NCBI GenBank assembly: GCA_019188255.1
Contig: JAETXT010000001.1
Span: forward strand, 7,998,001 to 8,062,000
DNA from: Verticillium longisporum
Lineage: Eukaryota > Ascomycota > Sordariomycetes > Glomerellales > Plectosphaerellaceae
DNA length: 64,000 bases
Direction: 5' to 3'
Each line of letters opens with the position of its first letter. The stretch's first letter is position 1. The translations under genes and the position numbers were made by a program. Shown one piece after another: positions 1 through 10,762 of the stretch. The notes under the pieces are model-generated. The model ran no database searches. It saw only the letters and a list, made by a program, of their open reading frames with translations, and was not told the DNA's origin.

Positions 1-1490
1 TGCGCCTTTCAGCAGGTATCGATTCTTCAACGTTCTGACAAGTTCTTTGCGTGCTACTCATTCCAGAGTCACAATGGTACCTGCATGCCTCGCTTTGTCG
101 GGAACTTGTCATCATTCCGCGCAAACCCAATAGGCAGGACTCGCCGTGTTCAACGCCATATTCAACGCGTGTTTCCAACCATGGCGGCTTTCAGGGTCCT
201 CACCCAAGAGCGAAGACAATTGGGAAACGGAATCCCCGTCCATTCTCATCATAGGTCGTCTCGGCGATGCGCGACCATGAAGTACAGGTAGGTCTGTTCG
301 TAGGCAGCTGGATTTGTCCTTGGTCGTCGTACCAGTCCTGAGTCGTCGTGTGCACATCCATCCTGGCTTCCTGCGGCAGTTACGTTGGTGTTTAGGAGTG
401 TCAGAACATATCTACTGAAGTCGTGCTTGATGGCAGAAGCATCGTCAGTTATCGCTGCATTCCTGGCACGGTGCTTCCCCGCGCCGATGCTATCGAAGCG
501 ACAGAAATGTAGATGACGCATGGCCTGTGGAATATTTCGAGCACTAGCCATTCGGTCTAGTTCGATACCCAACGCGCTCTTTCAGCTCTGTTCGGGTCAC
601 GACGCCACCACGGAACGTTGCACCGCTTCTCCAGGCGACTTGGGCCAGTCGGTTTGTGGTGCTTAGGGTTCGCCACGATTGAGGCACATCTCGTGTCTTG
701 GCATGAAGACGACCACAAAGGGGGACTGCGAAGTATGTTATCTGGCTCTTGGAATTTCCCTGCCGGTCTATCAGCCACTCTGGGTATGGCTAGCCCTCTG
801 TGCAGATCGATGCCATCGAAGGGTGAGTAGAAGCAGAGAGGCTTCTATGCGTGCGTTTGCGAAAAGCTGTAAAGCATAGTCCCCGAGGAATATGCGCATC
901 TCAGACACTCGACCTTTGCGAAGCAGTGGTCTGTACCGAGACACGCAGACCAAGGAGTGCTCATCACACAACAGAGCATGATCTCTGTATTTTATCTTGG
1001 CTCTTTCGCACCAGGTGGTATATGATAAATGCCGCTGGATGCTTACCTCGATCGATCGCAGTCGATCTTGAGAGGGTTGTCATTACCTTTTCGGCATTTC
1101 CATCTGTGACTACTATGGGTACGATTATCAAAGCAAGACAAAGACACGATGAGTCCAGTCCAATGCATTGGTGGAAACCTTTGATGAGTGGAACAAAACA
1201 TAAATATTTGATTGTAATCCATGACTGATATTCCTATACTTCACGGCGTCATCTAGACATCTTGAGAGACGGCTCATTCAAGTGCGAACAAGCGAGCATC
1301 GCCTGCAAGTCGCATTCTTATACATGCCTGCGAGAGCAATTGCAAGATCCACCGAATGTTTGGTGGGACAACTTGTTTATTATTTGCCATTAACTACGTA
1401 TCATTGTCGAAATGCTACCACCTCTGACCTCGATTCAAACCCTAGAGTCCGGCAACAAAGGTTTAAGAACCGGACCCACCACCGCATGTT
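1..1490. other. intergenic, no supported gene
   Basis: I see no gene here. Several open frames of 60-125 codons exist on both strands, but none shows a recognisable domain, a convincing signal peptide or a coherent exon chain. The stretch lies downstream of the decayed GH31 gene. Confidence 0.5.
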
Positions 1491-2460
1491 TCAGCTCCAG
1501 TCTGATGAATCCTCCGACAGGAGTTGCGAATCCTTGGCTGTGATGACGTTCCAGAACTTAATTGCAAACTCAATCTGGTAGTCGAGAAGGAGCTGATCAA
1601 TGCATGCCTCGATATCAGACCGCCGCAGCTGCAGATCTGGAGATGGAAAATCAACAGAGGTCTCGAACGCGACTCTTTCTTTCTGCTGTCCACTAGTTGC
1701 AGGCATGAATACCTCCAGTCCGCCAGGCCAGGCCTTTTCGGCCGGTTGACGTTTGCCCGGTCCACCTTGTGCTTATTGATTGTAACCGAGACGTCGCTGG
1801 CTGTGGTGCGAGGATCGAGCTGGATACATCGGCAAGCCTTGTCTTTCAGATTTAACGTCGCCGTCAGCTTGGAGCCTGCTGCGCCCACTTTACGACAAAG
1901 CTCCTGATACCGGGCTTCGGGTTATCACACTGCATCGTCTTTGGCACCTTCAGAAGGTCGAGCTATCAGGTCTGGCCGTTCACGACAGGAATTGTATAGG
2001 CCGTTGGTTTTTTTCCCACCATTTTCCGGAATGACGGCAGCATCAAGAGGGATGATTGAACCCTCACGTGCAAAGACGGGCATCTCGTGTAGAGGTCGGA
2101 AAACTGCCAGCTCGCGGCTAACATCATGTACCAGCCCGGTCAAAATGACTACATGGCGGGCCGCACCCGGCGAAACCAGACTTGAACGCTAGAAAGACCC
2201 GTCGAGCTGGGTTCCCAACCTATACTGGTTCGGCTGTAAGCCTCATTGAGCGCAGAGTACTCCCAGTCAGCTGAACGAGGGCCTCGTTCTCTGTCGAGGC
2301 TCTGATGCTCAGGCTGTGTAGATACGGGAGCAGCCGATGGCGTAGTTGGAGGAACTTCGTCATGACAGCTTGGCACTCGGCGCGGTAGAAACAGGGCGGC
2401 AACTGCAGTGAAATGCCTTGTCTGGGCAGAAGAATGCCATTGCCGTCAGGTGCAACTGCA
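1491..2460 (-). pseudogene. decayed GH31 alpha-glucosidase/alpha-xylosidase, C-terminal part
   Basis: Three reading frames on the minus strand carry consecutive pieces of a family-31 glycoside hydrolase in the right order. At about 2,402-2,290 is the helix ending in RHRLLPYLHSLSIRA, followed in another frame by DWEYSALNEAY and STGLSSVQVW. At about 2,143-2,020 is the beta-sandwich signature RELAVFRPLHEMPVFAREGS continuing IIPLD. At about 1,640-1,500 is a C-terminal tail that includes LQLRRSDIEACIDQLLLDYQ. In intact GH31 enzymes these lie after the catalytic TIM barrel, which is absent here. Frame changes and stops between the pieces show that the gene is dead. The upstream end fades at about 2,460-2,520, just before AT-rich, LTR-like DNA, so a transposon insertion or deletion probably removed the catalytic half. 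Family assignment is good; substrate is unknown. Confidence 0.75.
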
Positions 2461-2733
2461 TGATGGGCCTGTTATGGGTAGACATCAGCGTGGCACCCCG
2501 ATCAAATACAACAAGTTAAACCATCAAGCAACCAAACAAATAGACCGATTTCCCATAATTAAACAACTAAATCTATAGTATTTCGATATTTGGATGTTTG
2601 GCCAACGTTCAAATACAAATTGGGGCCCGAAATTAGCTATTCCGAGCCCCAGGACCCATATAAAGGCTTATCCGACTAATAAAAACAATTGTACTATTAA
2701 TAAGAGGGACTCTCTCATTAACGGTACGATACC

Positions 2734-2803
2734 GCTAATAGTGGGATTCGAACCTATAACCTCTAGTAGGGCTCTAGAGATGCTAACTAACTAGGCTACT
2801 AGC
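2734..2803 (-). pseudogene. RIP-worn tRNA-like sequence
   Basis: Read on the minus strand, 70 nt begin GCTAGTA and end TATTAGC, which pair as a 7-bp acceptor stem with one G-T wobble. An A-box-like TAGCCTAGTTAG lies near the 5' end, a TCTAG/CTAGA anticodon-type stem closes a 7-nt loop, and a perfect B-box GGTTCGAATCC lies at the 3' end. The T-stem reads ATAGG against CCCAC, which is what GTGGG would become after two G-to-A changes. The anticodon loop lacks U33. I read it as a tRNA relic or the tRNA-derived head of a SINE, mutated by RIP, rather than a working tRNA gene. Confidence 0.5.
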
Positions 2804-2829
2804 TTCTTTTGGTTTTCATTAAGAAAACC

Positions 2830-3260
2830 CTATATATATTATCTAATTAGCTTATACCTGCGCGCGTAGGGCGTTAGAACCTAGGGCAATTCCCCTAACG
2901 TCGTGATTCAGCAATTACACTAACGTAACACCACGAAATCTAGGTCTTAGGTAGTATTAAGAGGGCTTCACTACTTATGTGAACCCCAATTCAGTACTTT
3001 GGCTATGCCTGCGAGCTCTGAATAGGTAGGGTAGGTGATATAAGACTAATGATGTGATTGATGATATCTCTCTGAATCAGTACTACCTACGTGAGTTAGA
3101 TATACCTATCTGATTCACCGATTACGTAAGCCGTGATTTACGTGCTCGTGAGAGCTATGAATCCCAGCTACGGTAATCCTACGGTGATCACTATATCGGT
3201 GATTACCGTCCTAGGGAATCCCCTAATATTGGTTTAATAGGTAGGCTAATAACTATCGTG
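2830..3260 (-). repeat. LTR-like retrotransposon relic, related to the repeat at 30,060-31,080
   Basis: The reverse complement of about 2,965-3,035 matches 30,840-30,910 almost base for base; both contain CTACCCTACCTATT followed by AGAGCTCGCAGGCATAGC. A second matching zone is rich in GTGATCAC and GATTACGGT motifs (about 3,170-3,240 here, 30,200-30,300 there). No internal retrotransposon coding sequence remains next to it, so it behaves like a solo LTR or fragment. Boundaries are approximate. Confidence 0.55.
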
Positions 3261-5315
3261 ATAGCTTCATTACGAACTAAATAAGTCAAATATTTGCAAA
3301 TAGGACTAAATAACTAAATCCGTCGATTTCGGCGGACTAAACAACCAAATCCGACACCCATATTTAACTTGTTTGGTCGGAGTGCAGCGCTGGTAGACAT
3401 TGCGCAGGACGCAGACACTACGACGTCTAAACCACTTAATATCTGTGTCGCTGTGTAAACTGATAGTCACCACTTCGGCGGCTTTGCCCTTTGAACAATG
3501 AGGCACACGCGCTTCTTGACGGATGCATTCTGGAACGATGATGGTGGAACATGCTGGCAGTCATATATTACCTACTCGAGACTATTCATGTTGAGTTCTG
3601 TTCTACTTCATTTCGTGACAGCCTCGGGTGTTTTTCTGGTGTTTTCGGCGGACACCTGTTGATACAAATGGAAATGACCAGGTTTATATAAGGACCAAGG
3701 CCTGAATCAAAGTGCATCTTGACAGATCATATTTAGGATTGAATAGCATGAAGGGGCGCGGCAACCTATACTGATGGGCAAGATGTCCTGCAATTTCTTC
3801 CCCTCTCCACGAATGCGGACTATTAGACCAGTTCCATCCTATCCCCTCAATAGGGGGTGATACGCAAAGATCAAGTTCAGAGACCAAAGTAATGCAGCCT
3901 AGTTGAATTAATGACATTGATCTAAGACGTGTCCTGTTAGCTCAATTGAATAGCTGCTATGAGGCACTTACGACCGTTTGAGGGATGCCACTCCCTCCCT
4001 TTAGGGCCAAACATAACAATTTACTTAGTTGACAGGTTGCGACACTGATTTCTTAGGTTGAAAAAGAGCTATTGAAATCAAGGGCACTCCGAGCCTTACT
4101 GCTCGCCATTACTTTTGTCCAATATGTAGAGCTTGGTGGATGAATGGTGCTCACTGACTATCCCGCCAAAGAAATACAGAGCTGACTGGTAAATGGAGGC
4201 CGAGGGGTAACTAACACTGCCTAGGTAGTCGCGGGGACGACGGCAAACACCGCGGTTTAAACGTTGACACATGATACAAGCATTTCCTGTACGAAAAACG
4301 TAGGCTCTATACTTTGCTGGACCCTTTCAGACAAGGGCCTAGGATGAGACCGCGAGGAGGGAATCGGGGCTAGAGACGGCCTTAGGAGTGACCAGTTCGC
4401 TACAGACCTCTAAGCTTTGTTGCACCTATTGTCATTTTGCTGGACAGTCACCTTTGGATAAGTGCTCTTGTTTAGTACCTCGGCGAAGGACAGTGTGAGA
4501 AATCGACCCAAACTGGAAATACTCTGCACAAAAGGTGTGTCAGAGATCCAGATCACTACATCTGTCTTGTCAGGTGGCCCTGCGGAGCTACTAAGCAGCG
4601 GAGTCGGTCAGGGGTTAAGGGCCACGAGAATGTGTATGTGAGGAGCTGCAGAGGGCCAGGTTTCAGATGTGTACCGACCCCCTACGTATATTCTATTACC
4701 TGCGGACCACGTGTGAAGGACCTCTTCACTCTGTTCTAAACCACGCTCTGACATGTCTATACTTTCCAGCTTTCGGATCTAGTCTTGCGGCACCGCTCTT
4801 TGATTTTCATTAGACAGACTTCAATCCCAAGCCCCCCTGACTTCTACATCGGCACTGAAGCTCCCGCTAGAGCAAAGCTATAGCCAAAATCTCGCCTCCC
4901 TGTAGTTCTAGGATTCTATTCAGCGAAAGCTCGCGCTATGCTTGTGTCCGCCACCCCGCTTTGTTGTCTGCATGAGAAGTGCGGCACGGCATCTGTTGGA
5001 GTCTGCTGCTGTCATTATGCGCTTTTGTCTTCAGCTATCGCATTACTCTAGCGGGATATGCTTACTGCTATTTCTGTGCCAGGTGCTAAAACTACCGCAA
5101 TGGTATTCACAAGATGATGCCCCCATGAGCCGCAAGACCTCTTCAACAACTTTGCCAGGGATTGGGAATGAATGGAATTTGAGATGTATATTTAAATCCA
5201 CTGGATGTGAAATCTGTTTACAAAGGAACTCTACGTTGACCGAATACAGGAACATTGCCTCATCCGATCACACCAACTGGCCTTCGGAAAAGCCATGCAA
5301 CCCTCCACGCCCCCC
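3261..5315. other. intergenic, no supported gene apart from one small repeat
   Basis: This holds one copy of the ~186-bp inverted-repeat element (4,568-4,753) and otherwise nothing I can identify. The open frame that runs into the lipase gene on the plus strand from 4,942 is an antisense shadow over its 3' half. The last ~500 bp are probably the 3' flank of the lipase gene. Confidence 0.5.
4568..4753 (+). repeat. ~186-bp MITE-like element, copy A
   Basis: The unit is bounded by TGTCAG at the left and CTGACA at the right and matches three other places in the window (50,354-50,537; 51,045-51,210 inverted; 51,214-51,399). Shared internal landmarks are GAGCTACTAAGCAG, GAGGGCCAG, TTCTATTACCTGCGGACCAC and CCTCTTCACTCTG. 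No coding capacity. Confidence 0.7.
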
Positions 5316-6446
5316 TCAAATAGCAGCTCTTTCCACCGTGACCTCAGGCAAAGCAGCATCTCCGCTGCCGAAAACACCGCCATCGCCCCCCCGCAAGACG
5401 AGATCGGCAAAGTCACCGAGGATACCAGCCACGACCTCGCTCGCACGGCCAAACGCCAAGGTTCCGATCTGCGACTGCAGCAGCGCAGCGGCGTCCGCGG
5501 GCAGCTCGAGGTCCAGCGTCTTGATGAGGGTCGGAAAGTCGGTGAACGAGGCGTGCACGGTGCCGTTGACGGCGAGCTGGGCCTTGGGCCCGCGCAGCGC
5601 GGCGAAGAAGGTGGTCCACGTCGTGTCCTCGTCCTCGTGACCGGGGCGGCCGACGAGGGCGAAGGGGCCCGAGACGCCGGCACTGAGGACGGGTTCCGGG
5701 AGGAGGCCGTCCAGGTTCATGCCGGCCACGAAGCGCGGGTCTGTGAGCATGGCGGAGGCGGCGGTGGCGCCGCCGAGGGAGTGGCCCATGATCAACGGGG
5801 CGGAGGTGTTGATGCCCGGGGTTGGGGTATCCAGGAGGTGGGTTAGGAGGAAGGATGCGTCCTCGGCGCGGACCTTGGTGAGCTTGCCGATGGCGGCCAT
5901 GTCATCGGTGTCGATGCTCGCGGCGGCGTAGACCTCGTCGTCGGGAAACTCAACATAGCTGGCGTCGTAGGGGTGGTCTACGGTGACGACAGCGAAGCCG
6001 TGGCTGGCGAGCTCTCGGGCCATGGCACCGTAGAGGAGGCGGGGGTTGCCCCAGCCGGGTGAGAAGATCACCAAGGGATAAGTGGCGGAGGGGGCGCGGC
6101 AGGGCGAGGTTCTGGCAACGCAGAAGTCCAGCTCGAAGGAGGAGAAAGTGCCGTTAGGCAGGCCGATTGCGACGCCGAGCTGATCGTACGCCTCGGCAAC
6201 GAGGGGAGTCATGTAGGGAACGGTCTTGTTGTTGCGACAGGGCGTCTCAGTTTCATTGACAGGGAGAAACGTCGATATCAGGATACGGCGAGCATGCGTA
6301 GCATTAGCCGGGGCGTACGGATCGAGGCGGCTCTCGTCGGTGAGCGGCGTCACGGACATGGAGACGGCAAAGGGGCCCGTGGGAGGGGCAACGAGGATGG
6401 CCTGTGCCGTGGAGGCGAGGGCCACAATGTTGATAATCGACTTCAT
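5316..6446 (-). CDS. secreted PAF-acetylhydrolase-like alpha/beta-hydrolase (lipase)
   Basis: Single exon, 376 aa from the ATG at 6,446. An upstream in-frame ATG at 6,488 would add 14 residues and bury the signal peptide, so I prefer the inner start, which gives MKSIINIVALASTAQA as a secretion signal. The nucleophile elbow is GHSLGG (Ser about 223). An oxyanion-side motif VIFSPGWGN, an acid in NLDG (Asp about 246) and the histidine in VHASF (about 298) complete the triad expected of the PAF-AH/type II platelet-activating-factor hydrolase family. Members release short or oxidised acyl chains from phospholipids or esters. Several NxT/S sequons fit export. It is transcribed away from the Zn2Cys6 regulator at 7,069, with which it shares a 622-bp promoter containing three palindromic repeats. 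Substrate is not predictable. Confidence 0.85.
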   Translation of the reverse strand: MKSIINIVALASTAQAILVAPPTGPFAVSMSVTPLTDESRLDPYAPANATHARRILISTFLPVNETETPCRNNKTVPYMTPLVAEAYDQLGVAIGLPNGTFSSFELDFCVARTSPCRAPSATYPLVIFSPGWGNPRLLYGAMARELASHGFAVVTVDHPYDASYVEFPDDEVYAAASIDTDDMAAIGKLTKVRAEDASFLLTHLLDTPTPGINTSAPLIMGHSLGGATAASAMLTDPRFVAGMNLDGLLPEPVLSAGVSGPFALVGRPGHEDEDTTWTTFFAALRGPKAQLAVNGTVHASFTDFPTLIKTLDLELPADAAALLQSQIGTLAFGRASEVVAGILGDFADLVLRGGDGGVFGSGDAALPEVTVERAAI

Positions 6447-7068
6447 GGTGTAGCCGTGTAAGACAAGTGATAGAAAGTGCAGTTTCAAGATGGAGATGAG
6501 ATATTGGAGTGAAGCCTAGATTGACGGGATGGATGTGATTCTGGTGTTTGGATGAGGCTGACACCAACCCCAGTGGGCGCGACAACCACCATCTTATACT
6601 CTGCTTCTCTGGTGCCTGATTTCTCTCCTCACGATGACTTCCAATGTTGACCGCAACGTTGATGCCATTTCGGGCGAGGTCTGGTGGAGTGAGCGTCGAG
6701 GCTCGGCGCGGGTGTCCGAGTCAGGGGTAAGATGAGCGGAGAATTTCGAAAATCGACAGCCCTGCAAGCCATATTTCATTGGATCAGCTCTAGCGCCGCT
6801 CAAATGCTTCCGAATCGGGTTTCGCGCTGGTCCGCAGTTTGCCGTGCGGCCTTCGTCTCGGGCCTCAGTTCGCAAGGTCAAGGTCCGACTTCACTTGGCA
6901 TGGTTGTCATGTCATCAGGTGACAGGATTGTCATCAGGTGACAGGATTGTCATCAGGTGACAGGATGACAGGTGGATGCCGATACACGGAGCTCTGCAGA
7001 TATTCCTTTCCATTGACAAGCCTTGACGCGATGCTTTCCCCCTTTCCCTTTCAGGAACCATTCTCGCG
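6447..7068. promoter_or_regulatory. shared divergent promoter of lipase and Zn2Cys6 regulator
   Basis: The 622 bp between the two start codons contain no gene. The striking content is the triple palindromic repeat at 6,910-6,966. The repeat lies about 100-160 bp before the regulator ATG and about 460-520 bp before the lipase ATG. Confidence 0.6.
6910..6966. promoter_or_regulatory. three tandem 19-bp units with palindrome TGTCATCAGGTGACA
   Basis: The 15-bp sequence TGTCATCAGGTGACA (arms TGTCA/TGACA around a 5-bp core) occurs at 6,910, 6,929 and 6,948, at an exact 19-bp period. A shorter relative, TGTCAGGTGAC, lies at 7,183 inside intron 1 of the regulator gene. Inverted arms with fixed spacing are typical of dimeric regulator sites; a 19-bp period would rotate successive sites along the helix. 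Candidate autoregulatory operator; no binding evidence. Confidence 0.6.
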
Positions 7069-8803
7069 ATGCTAGCTGGCCCCTTTGATCTGCGGACTCG
7101 CCGTTCGCGGTGTACGCAATGCGTCAAGTCGCACTCCAAGGTATGTTGAAGCGGTTTGCCATGTGATGTTCTGTGCTTGTTGTGTCAGGTGACTAGTGGA
7201 TGAGAGTTGAGGTTCTGGAAGACACGAAGAAGCATGATGCATGCATCATGATGCCATGCCCAGAATCCTCAGCCACAAACAGCTGCATGCTTCTGCCGGC
7301 ATGATAGACATGGTTCGAGGACTGACGCTCCCAGTGCTCCGGGTCAACCCCCTGTACCAGCTGCCTCAAGCGCAAGCTCACCTGCGTCTTCCCCAGCCAG
7401 ACGACGGCCAAGCGAGGAAAGGCCATTACCCTCGACCAGGGCAAACACTTCACTCAGATCACCTTTGCCGTCTCCTCCTCGTCCTCGTCCTCCTCGACGT
7501 CCCCCGTCGTCTTCACCCCCTCCCCGTCGCCAGCCCTGCCCGACCCGACGGCCCATGCCCTCTCCCTCTTCACAGCCTTCATCGCGCGCAACAGCTTCAC
7601 AGGCCAGCCGATGACCTATCTCGCCGACCTGCCGCCCCTGCTCAGTCCGTCCTCGCCCCTGCTCCCGGCCCTGCACGCCCTGGCCAACCTGCAGCTCCGC
7701 CGCCCGCGGCCCGCCCTCGAAGCCTACGGCACAGCCATAGTCTCCCTACGCCACACCCTCGCCTCCGCGCCAGCCGCCTCCGTTCCGGCGAGCGGCGCCT
7801 CCACCCCGACCTCCGCCGCCGACGCGATGCGCACGACCGTCCTCTGGACAACCTTCCTCCTCGGCCTCTTCGAGCTCATGACCGACGCCTCGGGCGCGGG
7901 CTGGGTGCAGCACATGGTGCACGGCACGGCGCGTGCTCTCGTGGCGCTGGGGCCCGCGGCGTGCTCCGCCCGCAGCAGCAGCGCCGTGGGGCGATTCTTC
8001 CTGCAGGTGCGGGCGTTCGAGGCCTGCCGCGCCGTCATCTTCAACGAGGTCTCGTTCCTGGGAGAGGACAGCTGGCGGGCCGTCGTTGGGGGGCAGACGG
8101 AGGAGGATGCCGTGCTGAATGTCATTGTGCGCTGCTCGGGGCTGCGCGTTCGGTGAGTTGCGACCGTCGGAGCCTTCTCCCTTCTCTCTCTCTCTCCTGT
8201 TTTCTCTCTCCCCCGTTTTCTCCGTCTCTCTCGCTCACCCTCATTCTCCTCGTTCTCTCCTGTTCTCTCATCTCACTTCTGGCAGAGTACTGACGTAGCA
8301 GAACATCCGACTTCATCAAAAACCTGACAGATCCCCCCTCCCCCTCCGAAACACTCACAGCACTAACCCTCGCAGAAGAGGGCGCAACGCTGCGCGCCGC
8401 CCTCGAGGCGGCCCCGTCCCGCTCCCTCCTCACCAGGCTCCTCTTGGCCGCGACGAGCATCTACCTCTCGGGCAACTACGACTACGACCTGCCGGCGTGG
8501 CGAGGCCTCGGCGTCGCGGTGCCGACGCTGCCGGCGCCGACGGTCAAGACGCACTGCGAGACGATCGTGGCGTGCGCTCGCGAGGCGCTGAAAGAGAGGA
8601 GCCTGTCGCCGCTGCTGCTGCTGTATCCGCTGCGCGTGGCTGGCGCGCGAGCCTGGACGGTCGAGGAGCAGGTGCTGGTCGATGGGTTGCTGACGGAGGT
8701 TGGGCGGGAGTTTGTGGTGGCGGAGGCGTTCCTGGGGGAGTTGAGGGAGATTTGGCTGGTGCGGAACGAGATGGCGGCCCTGGTTGGAGCCGGGGTTGCA
8801 TGA
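7069..8803 (+). CDS. Zn(II)2Cys6 fungal transcription factor
   Basis: Three exons, 7,069-7,140, 7,335-8,152 and 8,302-8,803, give 463 aa. Splicing exon 1 to exon 2 completes the binuclear zinc cluster: CTQCVKSHSK then CSGSTPCTSCLKRKLTC, exactly the Cys-x2-Cys-x6-Cys-x5-Cys-x2-Cys-x6-Cys pattern, at residues about 15-41. Without that 194-bp intron no complete cluster exists, which supports the model. A Ser-rich linker and a Pro/Ser segment follow, then a helical region of the type found in fungal regulators of this class (ALHALANLQL, WTTFLLGLFELM). Intron 2 (149 bp) has an unusually long CT-rich tract. The gene is divergent from the lipase and ends 193 bp from the convergent acyl-CoA synthetase, so those two are the natural candidate targets. 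Confidence 0.88.
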
Positions 8804-8996
8804 CGATCATATTTACGGGTATTGATGCTAGATATATACAACCCGAATGATGACATGGGAGCCCAAGCGCTAGCTACACAGAGATGCATACCCATAAATA
8901 CAGCTTTCAATGGCAAGCTAGATACGCCCATGCTCATAGTTCCCCCCTGACCGCTGGAGAGAACTGGACCCGGCCAGCAAATCGGAGTCGAACAGC

Positions 8997-10762
8997 TTAC
9001 GCCAACCCGAGCAGCTCCTGGGCCTTGGTCCGCAGCTTGAACTTCTGAATCTTACCGCTCGCCGTCTTGGGATAATCATCCACCCAAAACACATGCTTCG
9101 GCACGAGGTGGCCAGAGAGGTGCTCCCGCACCCAGCTCCGAACATCATCCTCCGTGAGTTCCTTTCCGCCCGCCGACCCCGCCTTGGCGCGCACCACAAA
9201 CGCGGCAACATTCTCGCCCAGCTTGTCGCAAGGGACGCCGACGACGGACGCATCACTGACGAGCGGGTGCTGCAGCAGGCAGTTCTCGACCTCGAGCGAG
9301 TGGATATTCTCGCCGCCGCGGGTCATGGGGTCCTTGACGCGGCCGGTGCTGGCGCCGTAGCCGTTGGCGTCCATGCTCGCCTCGTCGCCCGAGTACATCC
9401 AGGTGCGGCCGTCTGGCTCGTCGATGCGGTCCTCGGCCGTGCGCGCGGCGTCACCCCAGTAGCCGCGCATGACGAGGTAGCCGGCGGCGGCGAGCTCGCC
9501 CTTTCGCCTCGCGGCAGGATGCGCGAGCGGTCGAGGGGGTCAACAACCTTGACGGCGGTGTGGGGCATGGCGCGGCCGACAGTCGTGGTGCGCAGTTCGA
9601 GGGGGTCGTCTGGCTGCGTCATGCAGCTGACGGGGCTCGTCTCCGTCTGGCCGTAGCAGATGACAAGGTCGCGCAGGCCGAGGTTTGCGTACAGGCGGCG
9701 CATGAGAGCCTCGGGTACGGAGCTGCCGGCCGCGATTCCCTTGGTCAGGTTGCGGGGGAGGTCGGCGGGATCGACGACGCCGGCGGCCAGGGCGTCGAGG
9801 ACAGCGATGAACATGGTGGCGACGCCGTAGAGGCCTGTCGCGTCGTGAGCGGCGACGGTTCGCAGCGTTGCCGAGGGGTCAAAGGCGGGCGAGGGAAACA
9901 GGATGGCGGCACCCGTCGTGGCTGTGGCCATGTAGCCGAGGATGCAACCGAAGCAGTGGAAGAGAGGCGGTGGCACGACGATGCGGTCGGAGGGGTTAAG
10001 CCCCATGCGGCCGGCAATGAAGGCGCCGTTGTTGAGGATGCCCGTGTGTGTGAGCATGGCGGCCTTGGGTGTTGATGTCGTGCCCGAGGTGAACTGGATG
10101 TTGATCGTGTCTGACGCTGACAGCGGCGCGTCTGGTGTGATGGCGTTGAGGGACCCGTCAATGAGACGATCAAAGGGAGTCAGGGCGCGGAACGATTTGA
10201 GAGGAAAGTTGACGAGGGGATGAGACGCTGTGTTGTCGAGAACAACAATCGTCTTGAGTGACGGGATGGTGGGGGATTCAACCTTGGTCCCTTCAAGGTT
10301 CGGCACGAGAGCCCGCAGCAACTCCTCGTTGCTTCGCCCGCGGCACGGCTTATAAGCCAAGTCTGTCACGGCCCCAATGATGAGGACCTCGACGCCGAGA
10401 AAGTCAAGACCAGCCGTCACCTGCTTGACGTTGAAGCCAGGATTAAGAGGGACAAGGATGGCGCGGAGCTTGAACGCGGCATAGGTCAAGGCGGCGAACT
10501 CGCTGCAGTTTCCGAGGCTCACGGCCAGACGGTCGCCTTTCTTGATGCCGAGAGAGCGCAGGCTGTTGGCGAGACGATTGGAGAGAAGGTCCAAGGCTTC
10601 ATAGGTGAGGCTTGTCTCCCGAAAGTCTGCCACCGAGGCGGGCAGGTCTGGTGCGACTGCCGTGGGCGAGCGAGCGACGACTGCTGGCCTGTCGCCGAAC
10701 TGAGAAACGATGGATGCGAAGTGCTCTGGAATCGTGTGGGGAAGCAACGCAGGCTGACCCAT
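8997..10762 (-). CDS. AMP-binding acyl-CoA synthetase (frame broken by one missing base)
   Basis: No intron is needed. Start chosen at 10,762 (MGQPALLPHTIPEHFASIV) rather than the in-frame ATG at 10,831. Adenylate-forming motifs are all present in order: QFTSGTTSTPKAAMLTH (P-loop), YGQTETSP, YSGDEASMDANGYG, GRVKDPMTRGGENIHSLEVE and PKTASGKIQK with the catalytic lysine. Family chemistry is ATP-dependent acyl-AMP then acyl-CoA formation on fatty or aromatic acids. Between LPRGE and GELAAAGYLVMRGYWGD the frame shifts: one base is missing at about 9,499-9,504, in a CCC (GGG on the coding strand) run, and one extra G gives RGERGEL, a normal continuation. All catalytic residues survive on either side, so I suspect assembly error, or a very young null allele. 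No PTS1 tail is seen. About 588 aa if intact. Confidence 0.83.

Noticed and set aside
2734..2803. Functional tRNA gene
   Set aside because: Mispaired T-stem and missing U33 argue against function.
9323..9510. An intron bridging the acyl-CoA synthetase frame change
   Set aside because: No GT...AG pair of usable length exists between the two conserved blocks; a single missing base explains it exactly.
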